DNA of 24,311 bases, taken from contig VHZZ01001851.1 of NCBI GenBank assembly GCA_009801015.1, positions 102,954-127,264 of the forward strand, in the 5' to 3' direction. Source of the DNA: Silene noctiflora (Eukaryota; Streptophyta; Magnoliopsida; Caryophyllales; Caryophyllaceae). Numbering within the stretch: the stretch's first letter is position 1; each line of letters begins with the position of its first letter. The notes under the pieces were generated by a model. The model worked only from the letters and a program-made list of their open reading frames with translations. It was not told the DNA's origin and made no database searches. Shown here one piece after another: positions 1 through 8,716 of this stretch. The position numbers and the translations under genes were made by a program.

Positions 1-943
1 ACTTGCTTGCCTTCTTGTTTTGCCTTTCTTGTTGCTTAAGTTACTCAACCAAATCAATCCAAACCCCCCTTTTATTTACATACTTGTCTTGTTACTAATT
101 GCAATTGTCCTATTTGCGCATTTGAATTCCAACTCCAATTTCCCCTTCCCTTGGGTTCGACCCTTGCTTTCCGCTTTACTTTTTAGTAGTTAATAGGTAA
201 TTAGTGAGGTTATAAATTGTTAATTTGGCCGTTTTAAATAACGACGTTTTTAGCGGGTCAACCGTATTCCCTTAAATATTATTTGTCGGTATCACTAAAT
301 ATAGCGACATATCTCAACGGTACTTATCACTAATGCAGTATCCAAATTGAATTTTGAGATATAGCCACCTCACTTGTAGAGTTGTAGGCCCTCAATGATA
401 ATAACACAGAAATTTCCAATAGGAAAGACCGAAAGACTGAGGTAACTTCTTAACAAAGCAATAAAGAGTATATAGAGCATAGATAATATATATATATATA
501 TATAATTATTTACCTATTTTATTTTTAAGTATTTTAGTTAATTTTTTATCCTTTTATTTTAAGATATATTTAATCTATTTGGTTCACTTGTAATTCAATA
601 ATTATTCAACTCTTTTATCTATGTCTTTTATAATAGAGCCAAAAGTAAACAAATAATGGGTAGACTATATATTAACAATTAGCACAGTGCATGTAATTGG
701 AACATTATTATTACTCTATTAGATTATAATTGACTGTTGACTCCAAACTTTAATTTTCTACTCCTACTTGTTAGGTCGCCATTGTTTGTCCTTCATTCTA
801 ACTCTTACTTTTGTGTATTAACAATTGCATCATTAGCTTCATTTAATCACTATTAACTATAATCTCTTTTTTTGTTTCTGTAATGATCTCATAATTTGTC
901 TTTTTCCTTAATTCCGTCCATTAATTTTCATAAAACAAAACGA
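1..943. other. Upstream region of the receptor-like kinase gene; no gene seen
   Basis: No coding exon could be supported here on either strand. The stretch is AT-rich and contains a pure AT dinucleotide run at about 486-504. It should hold the promoter and 5' leader of the kinase gene that starts at 944, but no convincing TATA box at the usual distance was identified. The first 480 bases show no recognisable transposon ends. Confidence 0.6.
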
Positions 944-3121
944 ATGAGATCGATCCTTCAATTCCTTCTCACCATCCTCATTCTAACCAACACCACCATC
1001 CTCGTCTCGGCCACAAATGCGACATTAAAATGTCGCCGGTGTTTGGTTGACGTAAGGGTTGGTAGTGTTGGTGCAGTGCCTCTAGCTCCACCAGAAAAAG
1101 AAGCATCAGAAAAGAAGCCTAATGTGGGTGCTGTAGTAGGTTTCACTTTCTTACTTGTGTTTATTCTTGTGTGTTTTTTTGTATGTGTATATCGGTTGAG
1201 GAGGACGGGTAGTCGAGGAAGTGCCCGTCAGCATCAAATGGTGGTACAAGCGAGTGTACCTAAGAAGGAAAACCCGCCTCAAGGACGGGTTGAGGTTAAG
1301 GTGGAACATAGGCAACAAGGTCAACTTAGCGGAGAATTGGGTAAAGATGACAAAATGAAGTTAGATGAAGTACTACAAAGGAGACTTAAAGAGAGAAATC
1401 AACGACCTGATCCAATCGATGACATAAATGTTGTGGGACAAAATGGGAGAGGTAAAGAGAGAAATCAACATCCTGATCCACGCGAAAACATAAACGCTGG
1501 GGGACAAAATGGAAGAGGTAAAGAGAAAAATCAACAACCTGATCCACTTGAAGAGGTTAGGGGACAAAATGGGAAAGGTAAAGAGAGAAATCAACAAGCT
1601 GATCCACGCGAAGAAATAAATGTTGGGGGACAAAACGTGAAAGGTAAAGAGAGAAATCAAGGACCGGAGGCAGTAGAAGGCGGAAAGGTTAGAGGACGGA
1701 ATGGGAAAGGTAAAGAGAAAAACCAGCAAGCTGATTTACCAGAAGACGAAAATGTTGGGGGACTGAAAAGGAAAGTTAAGGAGGGAAATCATCGGCCTGG
1801 TCCTCTAGAAGGCGAGATTAATGATGGGCGAAAAGAGAAGGGCAAAGAGAAAAATAAACAACCTGAGCCCGTGGAGGATGGAAAAGATGAAGGTAAAATT
1901 GAGAGACGCCGAAAGAGAAATGAACGACGTAATCAACCAGAAGGCGAAAAAGTTGGAAGACAAGATGACAGGGGAAATGATGGAAACCAAGGGAAGCAAT
2001 TACCTCAAGTTGAAAAAGATGAACCGCGAAAGAAAAGAGATAGGGAGGCGAAGCAGCCGAATCCTCTAGAAGAAGATGTTGCAAGACAACATAAGAGAGG
2101 AAAGGAGCTCCACAATGACAACTTTGGAGGCCAAAATGGGAAACAACCTGAAAAAGAAGAAGTTGAACAACAACGGAGGAATGTTCGGAATGGGAAGCAA
2201 CCTCAAGAACCTCGTATTGAACATCAGAATTCCTTAGGATTACCAAATAAATACACTTATAGGTACATGGAATCGGTGACCAACTACTTCGATCCTAAGA
2301 ATAAGATCGGAGGTGGTGGTTTTGGCATTGTTTATAAGGGTACTTTATCAGATGGCACCATGATTGCAGCAAAATGTTTGATATACGGAGGGAAGATTGA
2401 CGACTTTAAGAACGAGGTTGAGGCCTTAGGCCGAGCAGATCATTCCAATTTGGTGAAACTAATCGGGTATTGTACTGATGGTATGACTAAAATTCTAGTG
2501 TACGAGTATATGAGTAATGGGTCGTTGGATAAATGGATCTTCCTCCCCAACTCCAGCAACCACCTGGCTTGGCCGGAGATGAAAAACATCATCAAAGGCA
2601 TTGCTAAAGGCCTAGTGTACCTCCATGAGAAATATGAGAAGACGATACTGCATCGAGATTTAAAGCCACACAATGTGCTTTTGGATGAGAAAAAGAATGC
2701 CAAGTTGTGTGATTTCGGGTTAGCAAAGCTTCTGGACAAGGATCAAACTAGTACCTCGACTAATTGGGCGGGTACTCGTGGGTATATGGCCCCGGAAGTC
2801 ATGAAAGGTATGAAGATTACTGACAAAGTCGATGTCTACAGTTTTGGCATTGTAGCTCTAGAAGTTATGTTTGGGAAACGCTATCAGTATCTTGTCACTT
2901 CGGATCAACATAACAAAACAGAGGAGGTTAAGCTGAATGATCTAATCCAGAACTTGAGTGAAGACATGAGGAAATATGGTAAGGAGATTGAGAAAATCGG
3001 GGATTTGGCAAAATGGTGCATAAGAGAGAGACCTGATGAACGGCCTACTATGAAGGTCATCCTAGCTGCTTTACGAGCCATTGAAGCGAAGTTCAAAGAA
3101 GTGAAAGGTAGAAGAAACTGA
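944..3121 (+). CDS. Receptor-like protein kinase with minimal ectodomain and 22-residue repeats
   Basis: Single-exon gene, 725 residues from the ATG at 944. The frame stays open back to a TTG at 896, but ATG 944 directly begins a hydrophobic signal peptide (about 1-23). A short extracellular part of about 38 residues follows with two cysteines (CRRC), then a membrane helix (about 62-83). Residues about 149-429 are a lysine/glutamate/asparagine/glutamine-rich repeat stretch. The kinase domain spans about 440-715: glycine loop GGGGFG (456-461), lysine in AAKCL (477), alpha-C glutamate (about 491), HRDLKPHN (570-577), DFG (590-592), APE (616-618) and a final [10 protein letters not shown] block. 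All catalytic residues are present, so it should be an active RD-type Ser/Thr kinase at the plasma membrane, signalling from the cytoplasmic side. The kinase domain resembles the LRK10-like/SD-type receptor kinases (family knowledge), but no lectin, GUB_WAK or thaumatin ectodomain is present. The ligand is unknown. Confidence 0.85.
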   Translation: MRSILQFLLTILILTNTTILVSATNATLKCRRCLVDVRVGSVGAVPLAPPEKEASEKKPNVGAVVGFTFLLVFILVCFFVCVYRLRRTGSRGSARQHQMVVQASVPKKENPPQGRVEVKVEHRQQGQLSGELGKDDKMKLDEVLQRRLKERNQRPDPIDDINVVGQNGRGKERNQHPDPRENINAGGQNGRGKEKNQQPDPLEEVRGQNGKGKERNQQADPREEINVGGQNVKGKERNQGPEAVEGGKVRGRNGKGKEKNQQADLPEDENVGGLKRKVKEGNHRPGPLEGEINDGRKEKGKEKNKQPEPVEDGKDEGKIERRRKRNERRNQPEGEKVGRQDDRGNDGNQGKQLPQVEKDEPRKKRDREAKQPNPLEEDVARQHKRGKELHNDNFGGQNGKQPEKEEVEQQRRNVRNGKQPQEPRIEHQNSLGLPNKYTYRYMESVTNYFDPKNKIGGGGFGIVYKGTLSDGTMIAAKCLIYGGKIDDFKNEVEALGRADHSNLVKLIGYCTDGMTKILVYEYMSNGSLDKWIFLPNSSNHLAWPEMKNIIKGIAKGLVYLHEKYEKTILHRDLKPHNVLLDEKKNAKLCDFGLAKLLDKDQTSTSTNWAGTRGYMAPEVMKGMKITDKVDVYSFGIVALEVMFGKRYQYLVTSDQHNKTEEVKLNDLIQNLSEDMRKYGKEIEKIGDLAKWCIRERPDERPTMKVILAALRAIEAKFKEVKGRRN
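1388..2104 (+). repeat. Degenerate tandem repeats, 66-bp unit (22 residues), in the kinase gene
   Basis: The coding sequence repeats a unit with consensus K-E-(R/K)-N-Q-x-P-D-P-x-E-x-x-N-V-G-G-Q-N-G-(R/K)-G. Units begin with KERNQ, KEKNQ or similar at 1388, 1454, 1520, 1580, 1646, 1712, 1778 and 1844. All are 66 bp except the third (60 bp). Further, more decayed units continue to about 2104. All length changes are multiples of three, so the frame is kept. The stretch is highly charged and probably disordered. Confidence 0.85.
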
Positions 3122-3614
3122 AGTAAAAGGCCATTGTAAGACCATCAGCATATTTGTTCATTGAGAATTTTGCCAAGTATATACTCCTATTGTTACTGCT
3201 GTATTCTTTCTATTTTTGATATTTTATCGGTGAGTTTTGTACAAAACTTTATAATACTCGATCATTGATGAATATAGGGAGCATTCTTTCTCTACCAATT
3301 ATACTTCCTCCAGTTCTTTGTCATTCTGCTTTTACCAGTTTATGGTAATGTTGCAATTCCATTGAATGATCCGAAAATGAACTGTCATTTTATATATGAG
3401 CTTGGAGCTAATCAGATGAGGCCTTACACAAAGAAAACATACTGTGAATATTGATTTATATAAAAGCAAGCATTCAGGTGTAAAATCACTCTTTTTACGC
3501 TTATCAGCATCAACAGCAACATCACTCCGTGCTTCAAGGGTCCTACGGATGGCAGCATAAGAGGGGTTGGATATACGCAACAGCCTTATCCATGTGTTGA
3601 CAACATTGAAGGGC
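3122..3614. other. Convergent 3' region between the kinase and phospholipase genes
   Basis: The two genes point toward each other and share about 490 bases for their 3' untranslated regions and termination signals. No canonical AATAAA was found for either gene. On the minus strand a frame stays open from about 3630 to 3332, overlapping the phospholipase stop codon. It is listed as a finding rather than a gene. Confidence 0.5.
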
Positions 3615-6200
3615 TTAATTATCGCAGATCAAGCAAGAGGACAACTTCTCAATGAATGATTTGCTGCTATTATGTTCCTTGCTAGTAGCATCTTGTTCAA
3701 TACTTTGCACATCTACCACAGTATCTTCATCGACACCATTTTGCCTTGATTTTTCACACTCTGCCAGTAAAATCTTGAAGGTGCTATTACAGTACGTTGC
3801 AGCTTTGCCTACAGTCATTTCCTTCAGAAACTTGCCTGGGTAATTGTCTTTCTTATGGTCTCCTCTTAAGCATGCTGCAAGTTGAACCAAGTCTTCTTGG
3901 AAATCAGATAATCCGTTGTGTTCGTTGGGGTCAATGTCTCTTAGTGCTACCGGCTCAGGCAATGTAACTACACATAGTTCAGCAGCATATGATGACTTGT
4001 CGTATTAGTTTTGGCAACACTTTGACAACGCAAGAATCTCTCAGAAATTTGTTTCGGATTAATTTGAATGCATACCTGGGCAATCAGTTCTTGGAGTGGT
4101 TCTGTTAATGACAGATTCGAAAGTACCAGCCCAAGAATCTCTCTTGGTTAGGAAGTTCTTTAAGTTGAATATTTTCTTGACGGTAGCCGGGATTGAAGAG
4201 TGCTCATACTGTGATGTTGCTTCGGGTCCTGAAGGACTGTGTATCACTGCATTCCAGAAGAGTCCTTGTTCAGTATATACAGAGCAATTCTAACCACTGA
4301 AGAGGTCTTAGCCTAGTGATTACAGCGGAGGTAACTTAGATAATATGTCTCAGGTTGGAATCCACAATCCCCCTATATTTTACTACCCTTGTGGCTCATT
4401 CGAGAGAGGAAAAAGCACAAACAGTTTAGTGAATACCTGTCCTAGGCTCAATCCATGGGGAGACAAAAATGGCAGGAACTCGAACTCCAAGGCGATCAAA
4501 CTGAAAATTATAAGGAGGGAGGCCAGGAATAGCATCAGGGGAAGGCACTCCATCTACAGGAGAAGGGACATGATCAAAGAAGCCACCATGCTCATCATAA
4601 ATGATAAGGAACAACATTTCATTCCATTGAGGGCTGGACCTCAATGCTTCATATACTTCCTTGACAAACCTTTGTCCTCTGGACACATCATGTGACGGAT
4701 GATCATCGTCCCCTGGAGATTCAGGTAAGTCGAAGTAGTTTGGCTCAATCACCACATAGTTGGGTAACTTCCCTTCTTTGCAATGGTGCTTGAACTCGAG
4801 ATCAAATTGGTGAAATTTTGTCAGGTATTTCAGTTTCCTCAAATTCCTGCAGACCAAGTAGTTAGTGTAGTCGTAACTCGTAAGTGCAACCCATCGAATT
4901 AGAAAGTCTTGAAAACCGTTATGTGGTTTTCTTAAAGATAAGAATACCTGTAATATAAGGTAGATGGAGCAGACTTGTAATAAATCCCAAAACTATAACC
5001 ACTTTCATGTAAAGAATCAAAAATTGTTTTCTGAGGCAATCCTAGATCAAGCTTTGAGCTGTCATTTGTCGTTAAGCCATGTGAAGTGGCTGAGTGGATG
5101 TACAGTCTGTTTGGATGGGTAGCTGCAGGTGCTGAAGAAAACCACCTGTCACAAACCCCAAATTGAGATACCAGTTCCTTGTAAACTGGTACTAGATCGG
5201 GTTTGAACCCGTTCATTACAGTGTCGGCCATGCCTGCTTGGATCCGGTTTGCATTCTGAGCGAATCCCTGCATTGTCGGGTGTGGCTTCTTTTGTTCTGA
5301 TTCTGTACTCCATGGCTCTCCATATATCTACTCATTGGTTCTTCAGAGTCAGAAAAAATTATATGTAGGGTACAAATTCTCATAAATTATTCTATAATAT
5401 AATTTGTTGATTCTAAGTTAAATAGATTGGTCTCACGTTATATAAAATGATACCGTCTTTCAAAGAACGAATTGATAGTGTAGTACTTCAGCTACTTCTA
5501 TCATATATACCTAACACAAATTCGCATAAACAAAAGAGAAAAGCTTTATCCATACGAGAGGGTGATATCGATAACCACACATTGGTGCCCTCATTATTCA
5601 ATGTAAAATTGTAAGTTGAAGTAATGCTTCAACTTTATTGACTCAGGCCTCTTTTGTCACAAAAGTCAAACGAATGGAACATTGTTTGACCAAATTAGTG
5701 TTACATATCCTTTTGAATAATAAGGTTGTAGGTAAGAAGAACAAGGCTTTTTTCTTTTCGATTGAAAAGGTTGGGGTGAACTGAATGGAACTTAGCTGAA
5801 CTGAAATGATCTTAAAGTAAGCTAGAAAGAAGAGGGCGTAAACTCGGTAAGCCAATATCTCTACAAAATTTATAATTAAACAAGAGTAGATCAGGGTTAC
5901 ACTAGAATTGAAAGAAACAGTCAGTAAAAAAGTGTAACAACAAACCTGCTCATAGATATCTTGAAGCTCATGACCCGGATTCGGATCAACGTAAACAGAC
6001 CCGTCACCAAAGTGGATACGGGCTGAGTTAGGATCCGCGGTGTCCACCGGGTTTGAAAACTCAAGAGCATCCAAAACACCATCCAATTCCGGGTTGTGTT
6101 GCTTCATCCATCCTAGAATGTGATCAAATGATCTGTTCTCCATCACCAACACTACCACTGTCTTTATTGGGTTCGGGTTTGGACTCGGGTTGCTCGTCAT
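3615..6200 (-). CDS. NPC4-like: Nonspecific phospholipase C, NPC3/4/5 type
   Basis: Five exons on the minus strand: 6200-5946, 5327-4948, 4846-4437, 4246-4076 and 3967-3615, giving 522 residues. All introns are GT..AG and all phases match. The start is the ATG at 6200; the frame runs back to a GTG at 6224, which is not used in plants. The family hydrolyses phosphatidylcholine and related phospho(sphingo)lipids to diacylglycerol or ceramide and a phosphorylated headgroup. Visible signatures are ENRSFDH (21-27), NGFKPD, the [10 protein letters not shown] block (258-267), [11 protein letters not shown] (296-306), [15 protein letters not shown] and [13 protein letters not shown]. No signal peptide is present, as in NPC3/4/5 and unlike NPC1/2/6. 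The C-terminus ends in cysteines 517 and 520, matching the position where Arabidopsis NPC4 is S-acylated for plasma-membrane binding (family knowledge; acylation here is inferred). The length is close to the family's usual 515-540. Orthology to NPC4 itself, rather than NPC3 or NPC5, is not settled. Confidence 0.93.
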
Positions 6201-6758
6201 TTTGGCTTGATTTGGTTCCTCCACTTCAATTCTAAGTTTGATATATGCAACTATGGTAGGACTGGTGGTGTAGTTGGGAATGTTTTGGTTTTATATGAAA
6301 GTTTAGTTGGCATATTTGACCAACAGTCTTTGAATAATTGGATCACGATCACATGTTAAAGGCTGAACTGTTTACTATTTTTAATTGAAACGATAGCACT
6401 TGTTGCGTAATCGTCGGTGATCAACTGTATTGTAATTCTGTTTCGAAAACATGGGTGAAGTACTGACGTTATGGGCTCCAAAACTACAGTAGTTAATATG
6501 GTCTCATATCACAGTCATTGTGATTAGAAATTTCAATACTTATTTACTCTGACTCATAGACAACAAAAGTGCGATAAAGGGAGTATTGAGAATAAACTAT
6601 TAAAAAGTTAGATAGTATCAAAATTGTAGCGTAAAAAATTGTAATACTTGATTCTTGTAAATTATCAATACAAATAACATAATTGTTCTGCAATTCTGTA
6701 GTTAATAAACTATCAATTATGTGAAAATAAGTTCACCATTGCCTTCAATTGGTCCTAA
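6201..6758. other. Intergenic: phospholipase promoter and IMPL2-like 3' region
   Basis: Tandem spacer of about 560 bases between two minus-strand genes. It should hold the phospholipase promoter and 5' leader (near 6201-6300) and the 3' untranslated region of the upstream gene (near 6758). No coding sequence was recognised. No exact P1BS phosphate-starvation site (GNATATNC) was seen by eye. Confidence 0.5.
6289..6295 (-). promoter_or_regulatory. Putative TATA box of the phospholipase gene
   Basis: Minus-strand TATAAAA lies about 90 bases upstream of the ATG at 6200, a plausible distance for a plant TATA box with a leader of some 55-60 bases. This is position-based inference only. Confidence 0.4.
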
Positions 6759-7613
6759 TCACGCATTTAAATAATCCAAGGCTGATTTATGAACTCGTTC
6801 ATCACCAGCAGCAATGATACGATAATAAGACGGGGCTTCAAACAGCGGTGAAGCTTCCCAGTAGAGCTTTTCCCCCTTCCAATCAGTTATCACGCCACCA
6901 GCGCCTTCAATAATCGGTATAAAAGCAAGAAAATCATACGGACCAAGGAACGACTGGATAATAAGATCATTAAACCCCGAAGCCAATAAACCGTAAGTTA
7001 GACACTCAGCCCCATATAAAGGCTCTTGAACCTTGTCCGTGACACCAGCAAATGCTTTGTATTCTTCGTCACTGAAATGCAACGGACTACAAGAGTACAA
7101 CGTTGCCCTTGACAATTCTTCACAGGATCGCGTATGTGCATTGACTCCATTCATAGTCGTTATCCTTCCTTGAACGCCAACCCATCGGTCCTTTAATATC
7201 GGCTGATCAATAATCCCGATAATGGGCTTACTTTTGTAAAGAAGAGCTACAAGTGTGCCGAATAAAGGTAACCCATTCTTGAAGCTTGTGGTTCCGTCAA
7301 TTGGATCAATGACCCATACAAAGTCTGCCAGTCTGTTTTCAGGCACCCAACCACTTTCCTCTCCATAAATAACATGGTCTGGAAAGCGGTTCAGTAAGAT
7401 TGAAACGATGGCATCCTCGGCAGCTACATCGGCTGCTGTGACTTGCTCAGTGATACATCCATTCTCGTCGCGTTTATCCATTGTTTTCATGGCTTGGGGG
7501 TTTCGGTAGTACTTCCTGATTATCTCGCCAGCCGCATCGACGGCTTCATTGGCGACCGCAACGAACTCATCCAGTAGTTGTTCAACTATGTCAACATTGC
7601 TAGGGAATGCCAT
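6759..7613 (-). CDS. Inositol-monophosphatase-family protein, IMPL2 (histidinol-phosphate phosphatase)-like, intronless
   Basis: Single-exon gene of 284 residues. Motifs of the Mg-dependent, Li-sensitive phosphatase family are intact: VTAAD (58-62), GEESG (84-88), WVIDPIDGTTSF (100-111) and the C-terminal metal-binding GPYDF...EGAGGVITDW block (224-245), giving metal ligands E85, D103, D106 and D227. DQPILKDRW and the YGLLASGF context are characteristic of plant IMPL2/HISN7, which removes phosphate from histidinol phosphate in histidine synthesis and also acts on inositol and galactose phosphates. IMPL2 is plastidial, but this protein starts only about 12 residues before the catalytic domain and has no transit peptide; an in-frame stop at 7644-7646 excludes extension within this exon. 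Canonical IMPL2 genes are split by introns (family knowledge), so a retrocopy is likely. The family's CDCYAY stretch reads AECLTY here, so Asp becomes Glu203; the substrate may therefore differ. A cytosolic location is inferred. Confidence 0.85.
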   Translation of the reverse strand: MAFPSNVDIVEQLLDEFVAVANEAVDAAGEIIRKYYRNPQAMKTMDKRDENGCITEQVTAADVAAEDAIVSILLNRFPDHVIYGEESGWVPENRLADFVWVIDPIDGTTSFKNGLPLFGTLVALLYKSKPIIGIIDQPILKDRWVGVQGRITTMNGVNAHTRSCEELSRATLYSCSPLHFSDEEYKAFAGVTDKVQEPLYGAECLTYGLLASGFNDLIIQSFLGPYDFLAFIPIIEGAGGVITDWKGEKLYWEASPLFEAPSYYRIIAAGDERVHKSALDYLNA

Positions 7614-7729
7614 TAAGGTACTCGATAAGGAACAGAAAGAGGATTAGGGTTTTGTTAATTTCTTTTTCTTGATTTAGTCTTTTTTTGTGCAAGATAATAT
7701 GACTTCTCGATAGATTACAGGCATAGAGA

Positions 7730-7736
7730 ATTTATA
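7730..7736 (-). promoter_or_regulatory. Putative TATA box of the IMPL2-like gene
   Basis: Minus-strand TATAAAT lies about 117 bases upstream of the ATG at 7613. The spacing suits a plant core promoter. If real, the gene has its own promoter despite looking like a retrocopy. Confidence 0.35.
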
Positions 7737-7801
7737 GGATTAGGAAAGTGACCGAGATTCCTAGACGGCATAGAATTAGGAAATATGATAGCATGTATTT
7801 A

Positions 7802-8175
7802 GGCTCTGTTGGGTAAACCACCCAACTAACCGAAAAGGTAATTGAAATCTGAAAAACTAACTAATAAGTTAATTGATTATATAAAAAAATGTTTGGAAAC
7901 TAGCTGAAAAGTAACTGATTTTGCTAAAATGACGTAAAAGAATATGATAATTCTTTAATAGTATTGATTTAAAGGATAAAAGGGAAAAATCAAATTAAAT
8001 CAGATATCTGAAATCTCATTATTTTTTTAACTATCAGCCAAACGCTTACAAAAAAATAAGGTCCCTAAAATTTTGGTCAAATAAGCTATATTGACTAAAT
8101 AAGGTATCTGAAATTTTGATCAAATAAAATACTTTGACCAAATAAGGTATCTAAAATACATTGCCAAACAGAGCC
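7802..8175. mobile_element. Tourist-like MITE (PIF/Harbinger type), copy 1
   Basis: A 374-bp non-autonomous element begins GGCTCTGTT and ends AACAGAGCC, with inverted ends of roughly 15 bp. It is flanked by TTA on both sides (7799-7801 and 8176-8178), the 3-bp target duplication typical of PIF/Harbinger elements. The interior is AT-rich with no coding frame and resembles the second copy at 16135-16551 (shared phrases such as GGTCAAATAAGCTA and CCAAACGCTTACAAAAAAAT). It lies about 65 bp upstream of the putative TATA box of the IMPL2-like gene. Confidence 0.85.
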
Positions 8176-8178
8176 TTA

Positions 8179-8716
8179 GGAAAGAGCAAAAGATTTGTTA
8201 TGTAGTACCGTAACTAGCAAGAGTTGTGGTATAATTAGAAGTAGCGATCGGATTATTTTTTTTTCAATTAGGAGTAGTCCGGTTGACCGTTGGATTACAA
8301 TTCAATAGGAATATGCAATTGATGGGAGTTAAATTCCCTCTCACGTAAAATTCATGTGAATTTGGCAAATCCTTGTACATCGTAATTACCATAGCCTTAT
8401 AGTTCCACAGTAAAACAAACATGGGTGAACCTGTCCTTAATCAGAACAATTGGACTGAAAAACTGTGAAACTCAACAATTAGGGAACCACGCTCAAACAT
8501 CATACTCAAATTATATGATCATCAAATAAACATATCAGGAGCAAGAATTACGAAAAGAAAAGAAGCTAATTGATCAAGTCAATATCTTTATTTAATTCAT
8601 CGAATCCCAAATACACAAATTTTGGGAATCTTGGCATTCAAATGAATGAAAATGGGCAGAGCTTCGAAAACCATAGTATAGCCTCCTTCCTACAAGAATA
8701 ACCGGAACAAGTAGTA
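8179..8716. other. Intergenic: FNR 3' region and distal IMPL2-like promoter
   Basis: About 540 bases with no recognisable exon. The right part should be the 3' untranslated region of the ferredoxin-NADP reductase gene. The rest is AT-rich spacer up to the MITE. Confidence 0.5.
8587..8592 (-). terminator. Putative polyadenylation signal of the FNR gene
   Basis: Minus-strand AATAAA lies about 125 bases past the FNR stop codon (8717-8719), within the normal range for a plant 3' untranslated region. Confidence 0.45.

Noticed and set aside
896-943. Upstream extension of the kinase frame to a TTG
   Set aside because: TTG is not a normal plant start, and the signal peptide begins exactly at ATG 944.
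1373-2246. Long minus-strand and alternative plus-strand frames across the kinase repeats
   Set aside because: They mirror the repeat composition of the real gene and have no independent protein character.
6201-6224. Extension of the phospholipase frame to a GTG
   Set aside because: Not a plant start codon; the ATG at 6200 matches the family's N-terminal length.
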